From the NCBI GenBank assembly GCA_964019165.1, contig OZ025276.1:15363813-15427812 (forward strand): 64,000 nucleotides of DNA, written 5' to 3'. Each line of letters opens with the position of its first letter. Positions within the stretch are counted from its first letter, which is position 1. Positions 46,787-59,700 of the stretch are shown here, piece after piece. The position numbers and the translations under genes are program-made. Below the pieces are notes generated by a model. The model did no database searches. It was not told the origin of the DNA and saw only the letters and a program-made list of their open reading frames with translations. The DNA comes from Mastigias papua. Its lineage: Eukaryota > Cnidaria > Scyphozoa > Rhizostomeae > Mastigiidae.

Positions 46787-49700
46787 TTACTTCCTCTTTT
46801 TCAGAAGTCCTTTAATTTCTTCACTACCAAGGTAAGTTCTCATTGGTTCTTCAGCATGACGTTTAGTACCAGATGATTGTCCTATGTTTGAACTTGCAAA
46901 GTCACCTTGGAGTTCTTTAAAATTTCTATGCTCTGGGAATGTTGGCATCAATTCTGGGTCAACAGGAAAAGGCTTCTCTTTGAAATATGAGCTTTTCAAG
47001 CTTGTCTTTGCTGAGATTCTTCTGGTTGGATCATAAGTAAAAAGTTGCTGAAGTAGAGTTATTCCTGCATCAGAAAGCCAAGGAAATTTATGTCTCAAGT
47101 TATTATAAGGTTGGTGTCTGAATGTGAAATTCTTTGGGCCTGGCAATTCTGAATATCCTGGCCATATTTTATCATTTGGAGTGCCAAGCAAGTCAATTAT
47201 CAACTGTAGTTGATTCAGTTCAGATTTTCCAGGTAGAAGGGGCTTATGGGATAGAAGCTCTCCAAATATGCAACCAACAGCCCACATGTCTATGGATGTA
47301 GTTTGGATTCTGGAACCAAGAAGGAGCTCAGGGGCACGATACCATAATGTAACAACAACTGGGGTCATTGGCTTATAAGGATATCCAAATTTCCTTGCAA
47401 GGCCAAAATCACCTACCAAAGAAAATCCATTGCAATATATTAGATAGTACGTTCACATTAACATATAACAATAGGGGGAAATATAATTGGTAAAAATAAG
47501 AACAACTAAATAAGAACACCTGGGCTTTCACGCTCTGAAATTGAGGTGTGCTACCAAAACCTCGCGTGAACAGAGTGGAGCGAGCGATTGAAAATTATTT
47601 GAGAACACATAGCGAAGTTTTTTTTTGAAAAATTGAACTCAACAGCGTTTCCCTTTCATTTTTCTACAAGCAAGCCATAGCCTAGAGCTTTAGGTATCGT
47701 AAAAATTTCCTTCAATTATTTAGTTTGGACAATAGTACATGGCTTTAAAGGACCTACATTCGTTTATACTCTATATCCTTCAAGCATTGAACTTCAAATG
47801 ATAACGGGATTTGGCACTGATAGAAACAAATGACTCTTATTTCAAAACGATAAATGTACTTAATCAAAATTATGTTATCAGCCATGTTAAATGTTTCAAA
47901 TAGAAGTAACCAAATTCCACGTTGCCTTATCTGCTAAAGTTCAAGTTTGGATTCAAAAAGGCGAAGTTCCTCAATTTCATCAATATAACTGTCTGACTCT
48001 GATCAACCGTCTGATAAGGGAGCATCGATTTCTGTTGAAGTTTGAATGCCTGGAAGATTATTTATTTTCACTTGCCTTTTCGACTTGAGGAACGTATCAA
48101 GAGCTCTCTCAGTGATTTCTTCTCTCTCATCTTTACTCCAAAGAGAGTGATTTCCATATACTATCAAATTGTCATCAAGGGTACTGTGTGACATAGAGAG
48201 GCGTTTGTGAGAGAGTATGTTGCTCATGGTGCTAAACGCTCTCTCAACCCTTGAATTTGAGCATATGAAGGGTTTCAGTGACTTGAAAATGTAAACGGGG
48301 GTTTTAATGCTGTTCAGAAAAGTTAAAGACAAACGAGCGAAGAGAGCGTTAGCAAATGGAAACGAAGAAGCCCCGCCTTACCAACATATAAGAAATGACA
48401 AACATGTGTCAGTCCACCAAAAATCAATACGTTTCGAAAAGGAGTTTCTCAAGTGGGCGAGCCTACTACTCAATAATGGATGTTAACGATTGTCGGATTC
48501 CGGATGTCGCTCTTCACAAGGGAAATGTTTATAACTGGGCGCGCGATTAATCGCTCCCAAATGTAACCTTGAGCGTGTGCCTGCGCGCGCCCGCGCTATC
48601 GCTCGCCCTCCCTGAACACAACTAAAAAAGAAGTTAAACACAAAGCACCTGAGCCTCGTTCTCCCTTGGGAAGGGGAGGGGGCTGAAAGCTCTATAGTGG
48701 CACCATAATTTCTCTTGAATGTTGAAATTGCAACATGAAAGAAACATAATGTTTTACCAAACATTTCAAATAAATCAAGATGAGATGGCATAGGTAATCA
48801 AACTTACTAGTAGACCAGGATATGACATAATTCTTACAAAGAGACATCAATGAAAATACTGCTATGATTTTGTCAATGTTTATGAAATAATATCTATTCA
48901 TTTTTGATACTAAAGCTAACTACTATTTTCATTTGCAGCACACATGACTATCATTGTCTACTATTGACAGTTACATCTAATCTAATTGTTAACAACACAA
49001 CAAACATGCATAGGCACTTCAGTACCAAGAGATCAAAAGTCTCAAGCTATTCAAATAGAAATAGTTTAGATTTGCACATAACCAAGCCTTGATTAGAATT
49101 TACAAAGAACAGTTTCCAATTCACAGGAGCCTCCACATGGAACGAGATCCCAGAACAACATAGACACTAGCCCTCTCTGAAATGCTTCAAAAAAGAAATG
49201 AAACAGCTTCTAAGGAGCTGAGATGGACAGTATGAATCAAGCATGACCCCTAGGAAGAGCAGCTTTTTACTCTTGTTTTAATGTGTGTGTGTGTTCTTTT
49301 TTCATTGCTGATAGGGTATCATGCCTAAACGTTTATTTATACATATACATAATTATCATACATATTATATACGATTGAAAGGAAAAAATGCTTCATAATC
49401 TGCAACTCCAGAAAATGAAGCATTTTTTCCTTTCAATCGTCTCTCTTAATCCAAAATAACCAAACCAAGGGGGGGCTTGCTCCTTGATTAGTCTACCTAT
49501 TGAGTGAGCTCCTCCTTAGAAATTCAACAAACTTACAATTTATGCTAAATACTTTTATATTTATATTTATGTTTATCTTCTGTAAGTACGTTTAATTAGT
49601 TGAATTGTTGTTATGATTATAATTGTATTTCAATATTGTTAGTTAGTTTAGTTTAGTTGAATTTTGAATTTTAAATAAAATGAAAAAAAAATATATATAA

Positions 49701-50328
49701 CTTGTAGCCATATACAAAGCATTTGGTGGGTTGGGGAATCAAAACTACATTTCTTTTTACTTTCATTCTGATATATGTAATACATACCAATCTTTAAAAT
49801 TCCTTTGTCAGTCAACAGCAAATTTGAAACTTTTAAATCTCTATGGATGATATATTTGAAGTGAATATGTTCTACGCCACTCAATAACTGTTTCATCAGA
49901 CATTTCACTTGAGCTTCTGAGAATGGTTTGGACATGTTATCAAGGAGGCTTGCTATATCTTGGTAGCAATATTCCATAACAAGAAATACGTTTTCAAGTT
50001 TACGTCCAACGACAATTTCATTCAATTTCATGATATTTTGATGAGATATATGCAGTAGCAATTTGATCTCCCGAAGGCTACTTATTGGCAATCCATCCTT
50101 TTCTTTATCCATTCTCACTTTCTTCAGCGCTACTATCTTCTTGCTTATCGTATCTCTTGCTCTGTATACAACACCATAAGTTCCTTCCCCTACTCGATTT
50201 AGTTTTTCGAATTCTGCCACACTCCTACAATTGCCGAGGATTTCGCTCTGTGATATTCTTATTATATGGTCAACATTTTCAAAAGAGTGAAGACATATAG
50301 CCTCGTCAGCGGTAGTTTCTTTGGACAT
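46787..50328 (-). CDS. CDK10: Cyclin-dependent kinase 10
   Basis: A CMGC Ser/Thr kinase; in vertebrates CDK10 pairs with cyclin M and phosphorylates ETS2. There are two coding exons: 49788-50328 (ATG at 50328) and 46787-47412, about 388 residues (human ~360). Kinase landmarks are all present: [16 protein letters not shown] (Gly loop), VALKKVRM (catalytic Lys), PISSLRE (cyclin-binding helix, the PISSLRE name of this family), [10 protein letters not shown] (catalytic loop), DFGLAR split by the intron after the Gly codon base, then [13 protein letters not shown]. The C-lobe has [20 protein letters not shown] and the family-typical tail [20 protein letters not shown]. The C-terminus is basic (LKKRK), possibly a nuclear signal. 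The single 2.4 kb intron, compared with a dozen in vertebrates, holds hAT and LINE debris. It starts 202 bases from the divergent quinone oxidoreductase. Confidence 0.95.
47571..48614 (-). mobile_element. hAT transposon remnant in the CDK10 intron
   Basis: Minus-strand sequence around 48040-48290 encodes [20 protein letters not shown], then [20 protein letters not shown]. This is the C-terminal dimerisation region of hAT transposases. Candidate TIRs are CAGAGTGGAGCGAGCGAT at 47571 and, on the opposite strand from 48614, CAGGGAGGGCGAGCGAT. The 1.04 kb length is too short for a full hAT element, so it is an internally deleted, inactive copy. Flanking 8 bp duplications were looked for and not found (CGCGTGAA versus AACACAAC). 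Confidence 0.7.
48960..49222 (+). pseudogene. 3' end of a non-LTR retrotransposon ORF2
   Basis: The + strand reads [20 protein letters not shown], then [20 protein letters not shown], a stop, and [16 protein letters not shown] before TGA. This matches the poorly conserved C-terminus of LINE ORF2 proteins (pattern ...F.G...WN.IP......SL..FK..LK..L). Several in-frame stops are present. It inserted antisense to CDK10 in its intron, next to the hAT remnant. Confidence 0.65.
49371..49440. repeat. Perfect hairpin with 26 bp arms
   Basis: 49371-49396 (ACGATTGAAAGGAAAAAATG, then CTTCAT) is the exact reverse complement of 49415-49440, with an 18 base loop. It is transcribed as part of the CDK10 intron. 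It could be a remnant of an element tail or a miRNA-like precursor. The stem is shorter than a typical animal pre-miRNA, so I do not call an RNA gene. Confidence 0.85.
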
Positions 50329-50530
50329 ATTGACCTTGCCGTTGATACAAACCTTTTGTGCAATGACTCATTGATTGTGTCTTAATAAGTTTACCTTTGC
50401 AATCGCCATCCCAAATTCCACTGTAAACCATAGTTTTCCGCCATTACTTTGAATTCAGAATGGAACACGAGAACGAGATTCCAACATCAAAACGAAGTGA
50501 ATTGGAGATGTCGCTACCTCCGAACAAAAC
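50329..50530. promoter_or_regulatory. Bidirectional promoter region, CDK10 / quinone oxidoreductase
   Basis: Only 202 bases separate the two divergent ATG codons, so both promoters and 5' UTRs must fit or overlap here. No TATA box is obvious. Confidence 0.55.
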
Positions 50531-53171
50531 ATGGCCTTTCTTCCGAAAGGGTTGAAAACATCTTACGCTGGAAGGAAAATTTGGTCGTACTTACTTTTGC
50601 TAACAGCAACCAGGTCAATGTCTACGGCTATGAAGGCAGTAATTCTAGATAAATATGGTGGTCCTGAAAATATGCGAATTGGGGAAGTACAAAAGCCGTC
50701 TGTTAAAGACGATCACGTGCTAATAAGAGTGCACGCAACTGCATTAAACAGAGCTGATGTGTTGCAGAGAATGGGAAAATATCCCCCACCAAAAGGTGAA
50801 TCTGAAATACTTGGACTCGAAGCAAGTGGAGTTGTGGAGTTTTTAGGTTCAAAAGTAAAGAAAAAGTTTAAGTGAGTTGTTAGTACTCGGGCTGTTTTAC
50901 CTCGTCTTTTGATAGTGCTGTAGTCGATAGTGGAGTATATTTAGTTCTTTTGCAGACAATACGTGAATTATTTTGCAACCAAGCAAAGTCATTTCTGTTA
51001 TACCTATGTTTATTATATAACACAGTAGGTCTTACAAACCTCAACTATAACATCAAATATAGGTTTGGTGTACCAATCTTGGTAAATGTTTGTAAACCGC
51101 TCAATAGAAGTAATGTGAAACATGTAGAATCTTTTCTAGATACCGTACATTTACTTTTCAGGGTTGGCGAGAAAGTCATGGCTCTTCTTGGAGGTATAGG
51201 GGCAAATTATCAATAAAAAATTTTTGTTCTCCCATATTCAGTTTTGCCTGATCACATCCACAAATAATGACAATAAAGGATTTAACTGGGCAAAGTATAG
51301 TGAAAAATGTCAATTGTTATAGCAAAGTAGCAGTAGTTCTGTTTTTTCAAATTACATTTGATGATATGTATCATTAAGCAGATTTTTAATCCTTTTTATC
51401 TTTTTGTTCTACTATGAGCTCTAGTTTTCACCTATGAAAAGTTACAGTCATAGATAATTTCATGATTTATGAACAAATACTACATCATTCTCTTTCTCTG
51501 TTTCATTTAAGGTGGTGGCTATGCTGAATATGTCTCAGTTCCAGACTCCCTTGTTATGAAAGTCCCTCAAGGATTAAGTCTTGTTGAGGCTGCTGCAGTT
51601 CCTGAGGTTTGGCTCACTGCTTATCAATTGCTCCATTTCATTGGTAGAGTTCAAAGAGATGAGGATGTATTGATTCATGCTGGTGGGAGTGGTGTGGGTA
51701 CAGCTGCTATTCAGATGACAAAACTAGCTGGGGCAAGAGCCTTTGTTACTGCTGGATCAGGCTCTAAACTTGAATTTGCCAGGAAACTTGGAGCATACTC
51801 CACAGCAAATTACAAAGAAGACAACTTTTATGAAGTGTTTAACAAGGAAACTGAGGGTATGCCTGCTGAAAGAAATAACTGTATTGGTGTCTTTAGGGTT
51901 ATTATTGAAAACATATATACTGTAGAGTAGATGGGAAGTAATTGAACAAAAGTGATTGAACTGGGCTATATGAAAACTGAGATAGATTGATTCAAATATA
52001 CTCTCTTATTCATAAAATGTATACATTTCAATTTATTAATTTTGAATCTTGTTTCTTATTGTACTCTTGCTAAAACTAAGCACCCCCTTTAAATATTGCT
52101 AAGAATTTTGAACTGATTGCAAATATGTGTTTTGATTAAGTTCTAACCATTTTGAAAAAAAACTATGAGTTCTGCATCATCATAAAATGGATATTCTATC
52201 ATAGGGAAAGGAATGAACCTCATATTGGACCCAGTGGGAGCCTCATTCTGGGAAAACAATGCCAAATCTATAGCATTGGATGGACGATGGGTGTTGTATG
52301 GTCTCCTTGGTGGTTCGAACATAAGTGGGAATTTATTTGGAAATATGCTGGCAAAGAGAGTACAAATTACAGCAACAACACTACGATCCAGACTTTTGAA
52401 TGTATGAAGTTGCTAATCATTTATTCTGTATCAGCAGGCACTGTTATGGTAAATAGTATAGCCTGGTTTCCACGTCATTGTATGGAATGGGGACATGTCC
52501 CAGTCATTGGGGATAAGACAGCAATACATCTGAAACCTTCTCAAAAGTTCAACCCATCTCAACATTTTGTTCTCTACTGGGATGTTGGCAACACTACTGG
52601 GATATCAGTGAAATAATAAAAAATGTTCCTATACCATCATAAGTGCCCCCGTAGCATTAATGATGCAATGATTGGGACATGCTTAAAAAGAGATGGATTA
52701 TAATGCTGAAGGAAATGAAAACTTTTCTTCAAAATATCAATAGAATTGAAATTTGGTAATTAGTGCTAAACAGCTTTTTGAGTATGATTTTGGCCACTAA
52801 AATTTTAATTTTCTAGGTAAATATTTCTATACTGGAGATGTTGAAATACAGAGCTAAGTATGTGTACATAGAAAGTAGAGAAATGAAATTGTATTTAGCC
52901 CAGCAAAGCAAAGGTATCTCAGAATTTTTTTAATTTTGTTTCATTAAAATTCTCTTCATTACTTTTGTTTTTCTATTTCTAGTATAAAAAGGATTTGGTG
53001 GATGCCTTTTCAGAGAATTTGTTACCACATTTTGAAACTGGAGAATTGAAACCTATCATTGATTCTGTATTTGATTTTCAAGATATTTCAGAAGCACACA
53101 AAGCAATGGAAAAATCTGCAAATACTGGAAAGATAATTGTCAGGGTTTTGAATGAAAAAGATGAACTGTAA
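50531..53171 (+). CDS. TP53I3: PIG3-type NADPH:quinone oxidoreductase, possibly mitochondrial
   Basis: A zeta-crystallin/medium-chain reductase that reduces quinones with NADPH. Exons are 50531-50871, 51162-51193, 51512-51856, 52205-52401 and 52983-53171; phases agree, giving 367 residues. From the internal Met at 50630 ([20 protein letters not shown]) the length matches the family (~332). The 33 residues before it contain Lys/Arg/Ser and no acidic residue, which suggests a mitochondrial presequence (inference). Landmarks: [45 protein letters not shown], and the Rossmann loop [23 protein letters not shown]. Then come [32 protein letters not shown] and the C-terminal [20 protein letters not shown]. 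Residue-level similarity is highest to human PIG3 (TP53I3). It is divergent from CDK10. Confidence 0.93.
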
Positions 53172-53281
53172 TGTAATGTCATTATTTGTCTGCACAATTT
53201 AGCTGTGCATGTCACTGATGTAAATGAAGTATCTAGGTTATGCTTGCTGATGTTAAGTCAACATAGCTCAACAAATGAAAT

Positions 53282-53287
53282 AATAAA
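53282..53287 (+). terminator. Poly(A) signal of the quinone oxidoreductase gene
   Basis: An AATAAA lies 110 bases after the TAA stop. The interval 53172-53705 to the convergent UBXN11 stop holds nothing else that I recognise. Confidence 0.65.
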
Positions 53288-53705
53288 GAATGATACTAAT
53301 AACAGTGATGTGTAATTTCAGTCAAATTTTGTAGTTTATGGCAGCTAAGAGAGCAAGAGATAAAGGGAAAGTTTGTGCAAAATGGCAGAGTAGTGAAAAG
53401 GAAATGAGAGTACTTGAGGTAAAGGAATAAAAGCAAGAAAATATGAAATCATATTTTTGTGTGTCGGCTACCTAAATAAGAATTATTATAGTAAGATAAA
53501 GACAACAGAATTTGAGATATAAATCATTACATGAAGGTATGTGAATGAAATCAACTGACCTTATCAATGCTCAAAATCATGACTACTAATATTGTACTTG
53601 GCATACAATGTGCAAGATCAAAGTTTTGAGTTTCAGTTGTTCTCACACATTCACTTAAGAATTAATAAGGTATTTCATAAAGTATGGTATAAGGTTGTCA
53701 CATTC

Positions 53706-56700
53706 TCACTTTTTAACAAGAATATGCAGTGTAGCATTTGGAACAAGTGAGCAATCTTCTAATGTTGCATTATCATCATCATAAATCTGGTTGGGAAAGG
53801 ACGATTTCAGCTTGTAGTTTATTGTTTTTTGTTGCCTGGAAACAAAATCGATTTTAGAATTCTCACTTTTCAAAAAGTAACAAAGAAATGTGCAAATGTA
53901 TCTGAAGCAAAGAGGAAGTTGCTATACTTATGCTGATATGTTCTTGAGACATGCAATATTGCACCATAAATAAGGTATATATAGAAAATCAATTAATTAG
54001 AACACTCACTAAATAATTGAGTGACAGGCAAGTTAACATATGAAATAAAAAAGTGAATGCAACAGGTTAATCCAACAGTAGCCAAAATGGGTGCTCATTT
54101 GAAGGTATATGATTGCAGACCAAAAACACAGAAAATATACAAAGAGAATTGACTTTATATTTAAGTGGATTACCCAGGTATACTTAATACTTGTGCACTC
54201 ACTCAAAGCTTGGCAGTAATGTTACAAAACATCTGTGTCTATGAGCTTGTAAAGCCTTCTCAGGTTCAAAGGTTGAATTCATATGGTAATAGTTTGATGA
54301 GTAATTAGTCTATATTAATGTGCAAGTAGGTTTAATCTTGGATTTAGTTGGACAACAAAAGAGATTTGCCTTGCACCATATATCATTATTAGCACCATCC
54401 TTCAATATTGTGTAACTATGATAAAAATATCAACATAATCTCTTATGTTAATCTTTGTTATCTAGATTTAACTCAAAAGCATTTTCATCTCAATACCTGA
54501 TTTTATTGATCTGTCTTCTCAAATCTCCAATTGTGTCAGAGTATTTCATCTTCATAATATACGTCTAATGAGAAATCAATTGTATTCTGATAGTAACGTA
54601 AATATTAATTAATGTCTGATGATTGCCGTTAATGTGAAACTCTGAGTAACAACTAAAGTTGCCTTATCCCACAGTTAAAGTCTATAAATGGATATATCTT
54701 TGAGTTTCTTTTGGCACTTACAATATATATATTGTATTTCCTTAATAGTGTGCAACTAAAAACCACTGGAACAACCATGCATTGTTTCATATGGCTCACT
54801 TGAAGTAGTTACGTAATTAGGAGTTAATTGTCTGGCAAAAACAGAAAATGACAGTATATTTCCATAGGCTCTAAGATCCGTCTCTAAAATCCGATTGTTC
54901 TTTTGAGTTCTTAGGCCATAAAGTCTTCTTCACGAATTCAGACGTCAGACATAATTTTATAGACAAAATCAAGCTTCAATAATGGGACTCTCTAAAAACG
55001 TTTCACAGCAATCACAAAACAAAGGATTCACCAAATGAGAGACTAGACATAAATTCTTAAACGCCTTGGCTAACCTTATCGCCTTTCTCTGATTTGACCC
55101 GAATGGTTGTAACTTCTGTCCGAGCCCCATCCTCTTTTCCAATCTTAATATTTCTGTGAGATTACACATAACCATTAGCTGAAAGTGATCATGTCTGAGA
55201 TTTTGCGACATAAACTTTTAATAAACATAGTTCCATATATAATGAAACTATTTGAAATAAATAATTCATACTAAAAATGATAGTTATATAATTAATTTAC
55301 TACAGAATACATTGAAATTTCATTCATGTAAGTTGTATTCCAATTTTCACTAAGTTTCTTATGAAGTTCCAAAACTTCAGAAAAAGAATCAGATCCTACT
55401 CTGATGCACAGATGTACAGGAACGTTGTTGCTGGCTGTACTTAACTAGGCAATACATGTGAAACAAGCAATATGATAAATGATTGATTGCATACTAAAGT
55501 CAGCAAGCAGACGAGTGAACAGAGCTTTCGTGTGCTATGTGGAAGGTACGTTTACTGCACGAAAAGTACACGGATCTAGCAGTGAATGGGACACGGTGGA
55601 AACACTGATCCTCTTCTTGGACCTTCTGCATCATGTCACGAATGCAAAGAGGCTAAAATCTCAATATGTAGCTAGGAAAATTTAGGCTAAAATTTCACGC
55701 AAACAAACATAACTTAGAACAAAAACAAAGCCTTGCCTTTCTGAACTATCGGACCTTTTCTGGTTCTCAACCACTACTGTTTCATTACTTGTACTTTCTG
55801 TGCCCTAAGAAAATGACACACTCAACTTTTAAATTAAGAGTCGAAGGGACCAGATAAGGTTTAGTATCGTCATAACTTCCAGCAACAATTGAGAATTGTC
55901 TACGTTATTTTATTCAATAGAATATTCATTAAACTAGTGTTTCGATCATTCATTAAACTTTGTAAATCTTGCATTTACGTGTTAATTTCTATTTATATTC
56001 ACCTTTGGTCTTCTAAAACGAAAAAATTCTAGATAAGGTGCTTCATTGAAATGGCGTTTAAATTTCCTAGATCCGCTCCTAAGAGATTTACATTCAGGAT
56101 CGTCTGCGGTAATGTTAATGATGAGCTATCTAAAGGTATTGCCAAGAGTCTTTCTATGTATATTCCTGAGAATAAAGCTATTGAGTATTGTCCATTAAAC
56201 ACAAACAAAGCTTGCTTCATCGGAGAATGACTTTGAAAAACATATATCCACCTTCAATGTATCTCTGAGATCTGACTTGATATCAACAATTTTTCCATTT
56301 CTGATTACAGAAGATGGAAGCTTATTTAGAAATTGATCTATCGTTTGCCTTTGATGTTCTAGAGATGAAAAGAAACCATCAATAAAACATAAAACCGTGT
56401 AGCAACGTTATAAAACTGGAAAAAGACAAGTCAACAAAGTCACTGGCTTTTTATATATATGAGATTAAGATAATCATCATATATATGAGATAAAGATAAA
56501 GTTATCAGCTGATGCTTTACCTATGGTTAAAACAGACTAATGCTTACAAATATCTCAAATGTAGCTCAAGAAAGTCATGGCAACGATTGCAATATCTGTA
56601 AAAAAAGTTTCCACAAATCGAGAGACATCTTCTATTCTTGTGATAATGCACCTAAAGAAGTTTGAAAATGTTGATTCCATGAAAAAAGTAAACATGAGAG

Positions 56701-59700
56701 AATCAAGAAGCAATCTTTATTTATATCAACCTGTCTGAACGAGACAATGTCGAATGGCATGATCGAATTAAATAAAACACAATTTAACCTGGTTTTAAGC
56801 ATACTTACCAGGACGTTCCCATGTTTCATTGATTCCTTCTTCTGTCGTTTGCGTGTTTTTGTGCGCAGAATCACCGGAAGGAGACTCTAGCAGCTTTTGT
56901 CCAGCACCAGTAAAAAACTTCTCATGTCTTCCATCACGAAAGTGGGTGTGTCTTAAATCCGTCACCTATAAATAAAAAATGTTGAAGCAACGTAAATTTA
57001 CTAGGACTGAGTATAAACAAAACTTTTCCAGTCAAAATCACAAATGCATTTTCTCTCAAGCAAAACGATACGTGTTGTCAAGCAAAAAGATACATGTTGT
57101 CAAGACTCGAACGCGCGTGTAGCTTTAAAAATATTTTGAAATGACTTGATGAAATACTTTTAATAAGTGTTAGCGATTAAATTCATATCAATATGTACCG
57201 AAAAGGGAACACCATTAGGAAAGCGTGACTGTAGTTCGGATGGGAAATATCCGTCCATTATATCTTGAATATAAATCTGGAATTGAAAAAATTAACCATG
57301 AGAAGCATACATAAAAAGTAATTCAAATAGCAAGAATATACAACGAGACAATTAGAAAGGAAAGTTTTATCATTAGTCAAGGATACTATGAAGATCTATC
57401 AAATAGGAGACATTATCAACGGATCTAACTGAAACTGAATCATTTAAGGTGTTACAAAAATGCCAGAGATAGCGAGCAAACCAACCAGTGAGCTCAAAAG
57501 TCAAGTATCCAGCTGGGAATGTCCACCTGGGTCTGCTGGAAAACCAGCAGACAATAAAAGTAGCGAGAGAGCAAAAAGGCTAAAAAAATCGAAAGTCCGC
57601 CTATACAAACCTGAGTTTCAGGATCTGAATATGGCCTAAATGGGCCATTAAACATGAATATACCATTTGCATATAGAGTCAGTGGAACAGGTTCACGAAC
57701 CTATTAAAAGAGCATCGCATAAATATAAAAAACAGGCCTTTGTAATTGCATGAACACTGTTAAGTGCAGTGATGGCTGGATACACACTCACTGTTAATAC
57801 AGCGAATGAATCTGGTGGAGGTACTAGGAAGGAATCAATGATAAGAAAAGGGACTAGCAATGAAAGCAAATGGCCAAGAATACGAGCTCTCCCCCACAGC
57901 CACTCCATACCGCTTGCAGCATCATAAATTATATGAAGAAAGGTATTTAAAAAACTAAAGCATATGAATAAAAGCTCTTCTATACTAAATGAAATCTTTT
58001 CATATTCAAGATTTTGTGAAGTAATCACATAAATCTACAACCCCTAAAGCTTCATTGCGAAAAGAAGGCACAACTAAAATCGTAACAAAGCTAAAAGAAG
58101 ATCACAAATATAAGCCTCTAATGAATAAGAGAAGTAGCAAAAGAATAGAAATACACAGTAGTAAACTCTCATGTGTTCCATGTGAGACTCGATGATTCCT
58201 AATCTATTATCAATATCTCATGTAAAAAACGCTTAAGATTTGGTAATTGAAGACAAATGAGGTAAATTTAATTTTCGATTTTCCATCGAATGTAAATGGT
58301 GTGCCACAGGCTCTCCAACGAGTTCTCAACGTAAAGTTCAAGTTTGATGACGGTATTTGGCACATCAAGGTTTATTTCCAGCTTCGTTTATCTTTTTCAA
58401 TCCACCCAAAAATAATCCAAAACGGTAGCTTCCAGCCATCTGGGATTCTGATTTTTCAAAACTCTACCCTCGGTCCCAAGCATAGTGAGTTAATGGGGAG
58501 AGTCTGGATACAACTGAAGTTCGTAAGGACAGAACTTCTCAAAAGTTCATAGCTATTACAACTGCATTGTAAAATCGTGCAAATTCGCAAACCTAACCTT
58601 AATATTTCAACACAACAGCTGCGTAAATAAACATACTTAATATGGGTTCTTGTTGATCGTTGAATTGATAATGCAAATACCTTAAGACGGGCTCCCCTCG
58701 TAGTATGTGATATTACATGTTCTCCTTCCCCAGCCAGAGTGTTCAACTCCTCTATATTCTTGATAATCACATCAAAATTAATTTTCAATGAAGCCGTACT
58801 TGCAACTGAAGCCCCTGGAAAAAATAAAAACCATGAAAAATTAAGCAAAATGATATTGATCATACGAAATACGTATCTTAAATGAAGGGATTGCTTGATA
58901 TCAGAGATCGAAAAGATCTAGTTGAGTTGGAATATAAATTTAAGAAGATCAAAAGAAAGAACTGAATGACTCTAAAACTATATCTCTAATATCCCTGTGT
59001 CAATAATTGCATAAACAACTTCTTTTTCTATGCTTATAATATTCTAAATAATATTTTACATAATTGCACTACAATGGACGATACCGAAGTGGAGTATGAC
59101 CCGCCATATCAGCCCTGAGGCCTACATATATAACATACAGCATAACATACAACATAAAAGAGATCATTCACCCATTACGCAACGCAACGCCCCAAAAGGG
59201 AGGGCGGGTACGTCGACCCACTATCGCATCGTTCAGTTTATGTGGACGGCTATACTTTTTGGAGCATTTAGGGAAGGGGAGGGAGGATCCAAAAAACGGT
59301 AAACTGGAACTGCATAACGGGTGCATGACCCCTAACTAAACATGAAAATTAATAGAAATATCAATTAGGAACACAAATATTAATAACTATAAGAAAGAAA
59401 ACTTTTGTTGAACATGCAATGTGACATCAGATGGGAAATCATATTGCAATAACACATACCCGGATTCCACACTGATGTTTGACTGGTATGTAGTGATGTG
59501 GCCTCTGCCTCTAGCTGGTCATAGGTCGAATGCTGGTCATAGGTCGAATGCTTGTAGTGGGAATTCTCACCATTACTATCATCTTTATCGCTATCTTCTT
59601 CATCACCAACCCATACCATTCCATAGTCTTCCAGAAATCTCTACAAGAGAGAAGGGTAGGCCCCATTTACACATGAAAATGATGGCTTAAGAAAAGATTG

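Noticed and set aside
47563..48622. Complete hAT element with 8 bp target duplications
   Set aside because: The flanks at both candidate ends (CGCGTGAA / AACACAAC) do not match and only the transposase C-terminus is present, so only a remnant is called.
52152..52616. Long + strand frame overlapping exon 4 of the quinone oxidoreductase
   Set aside because: It is a shifted-frame shadow of the real exon 52205-52401 running on into the intron, with no homology.
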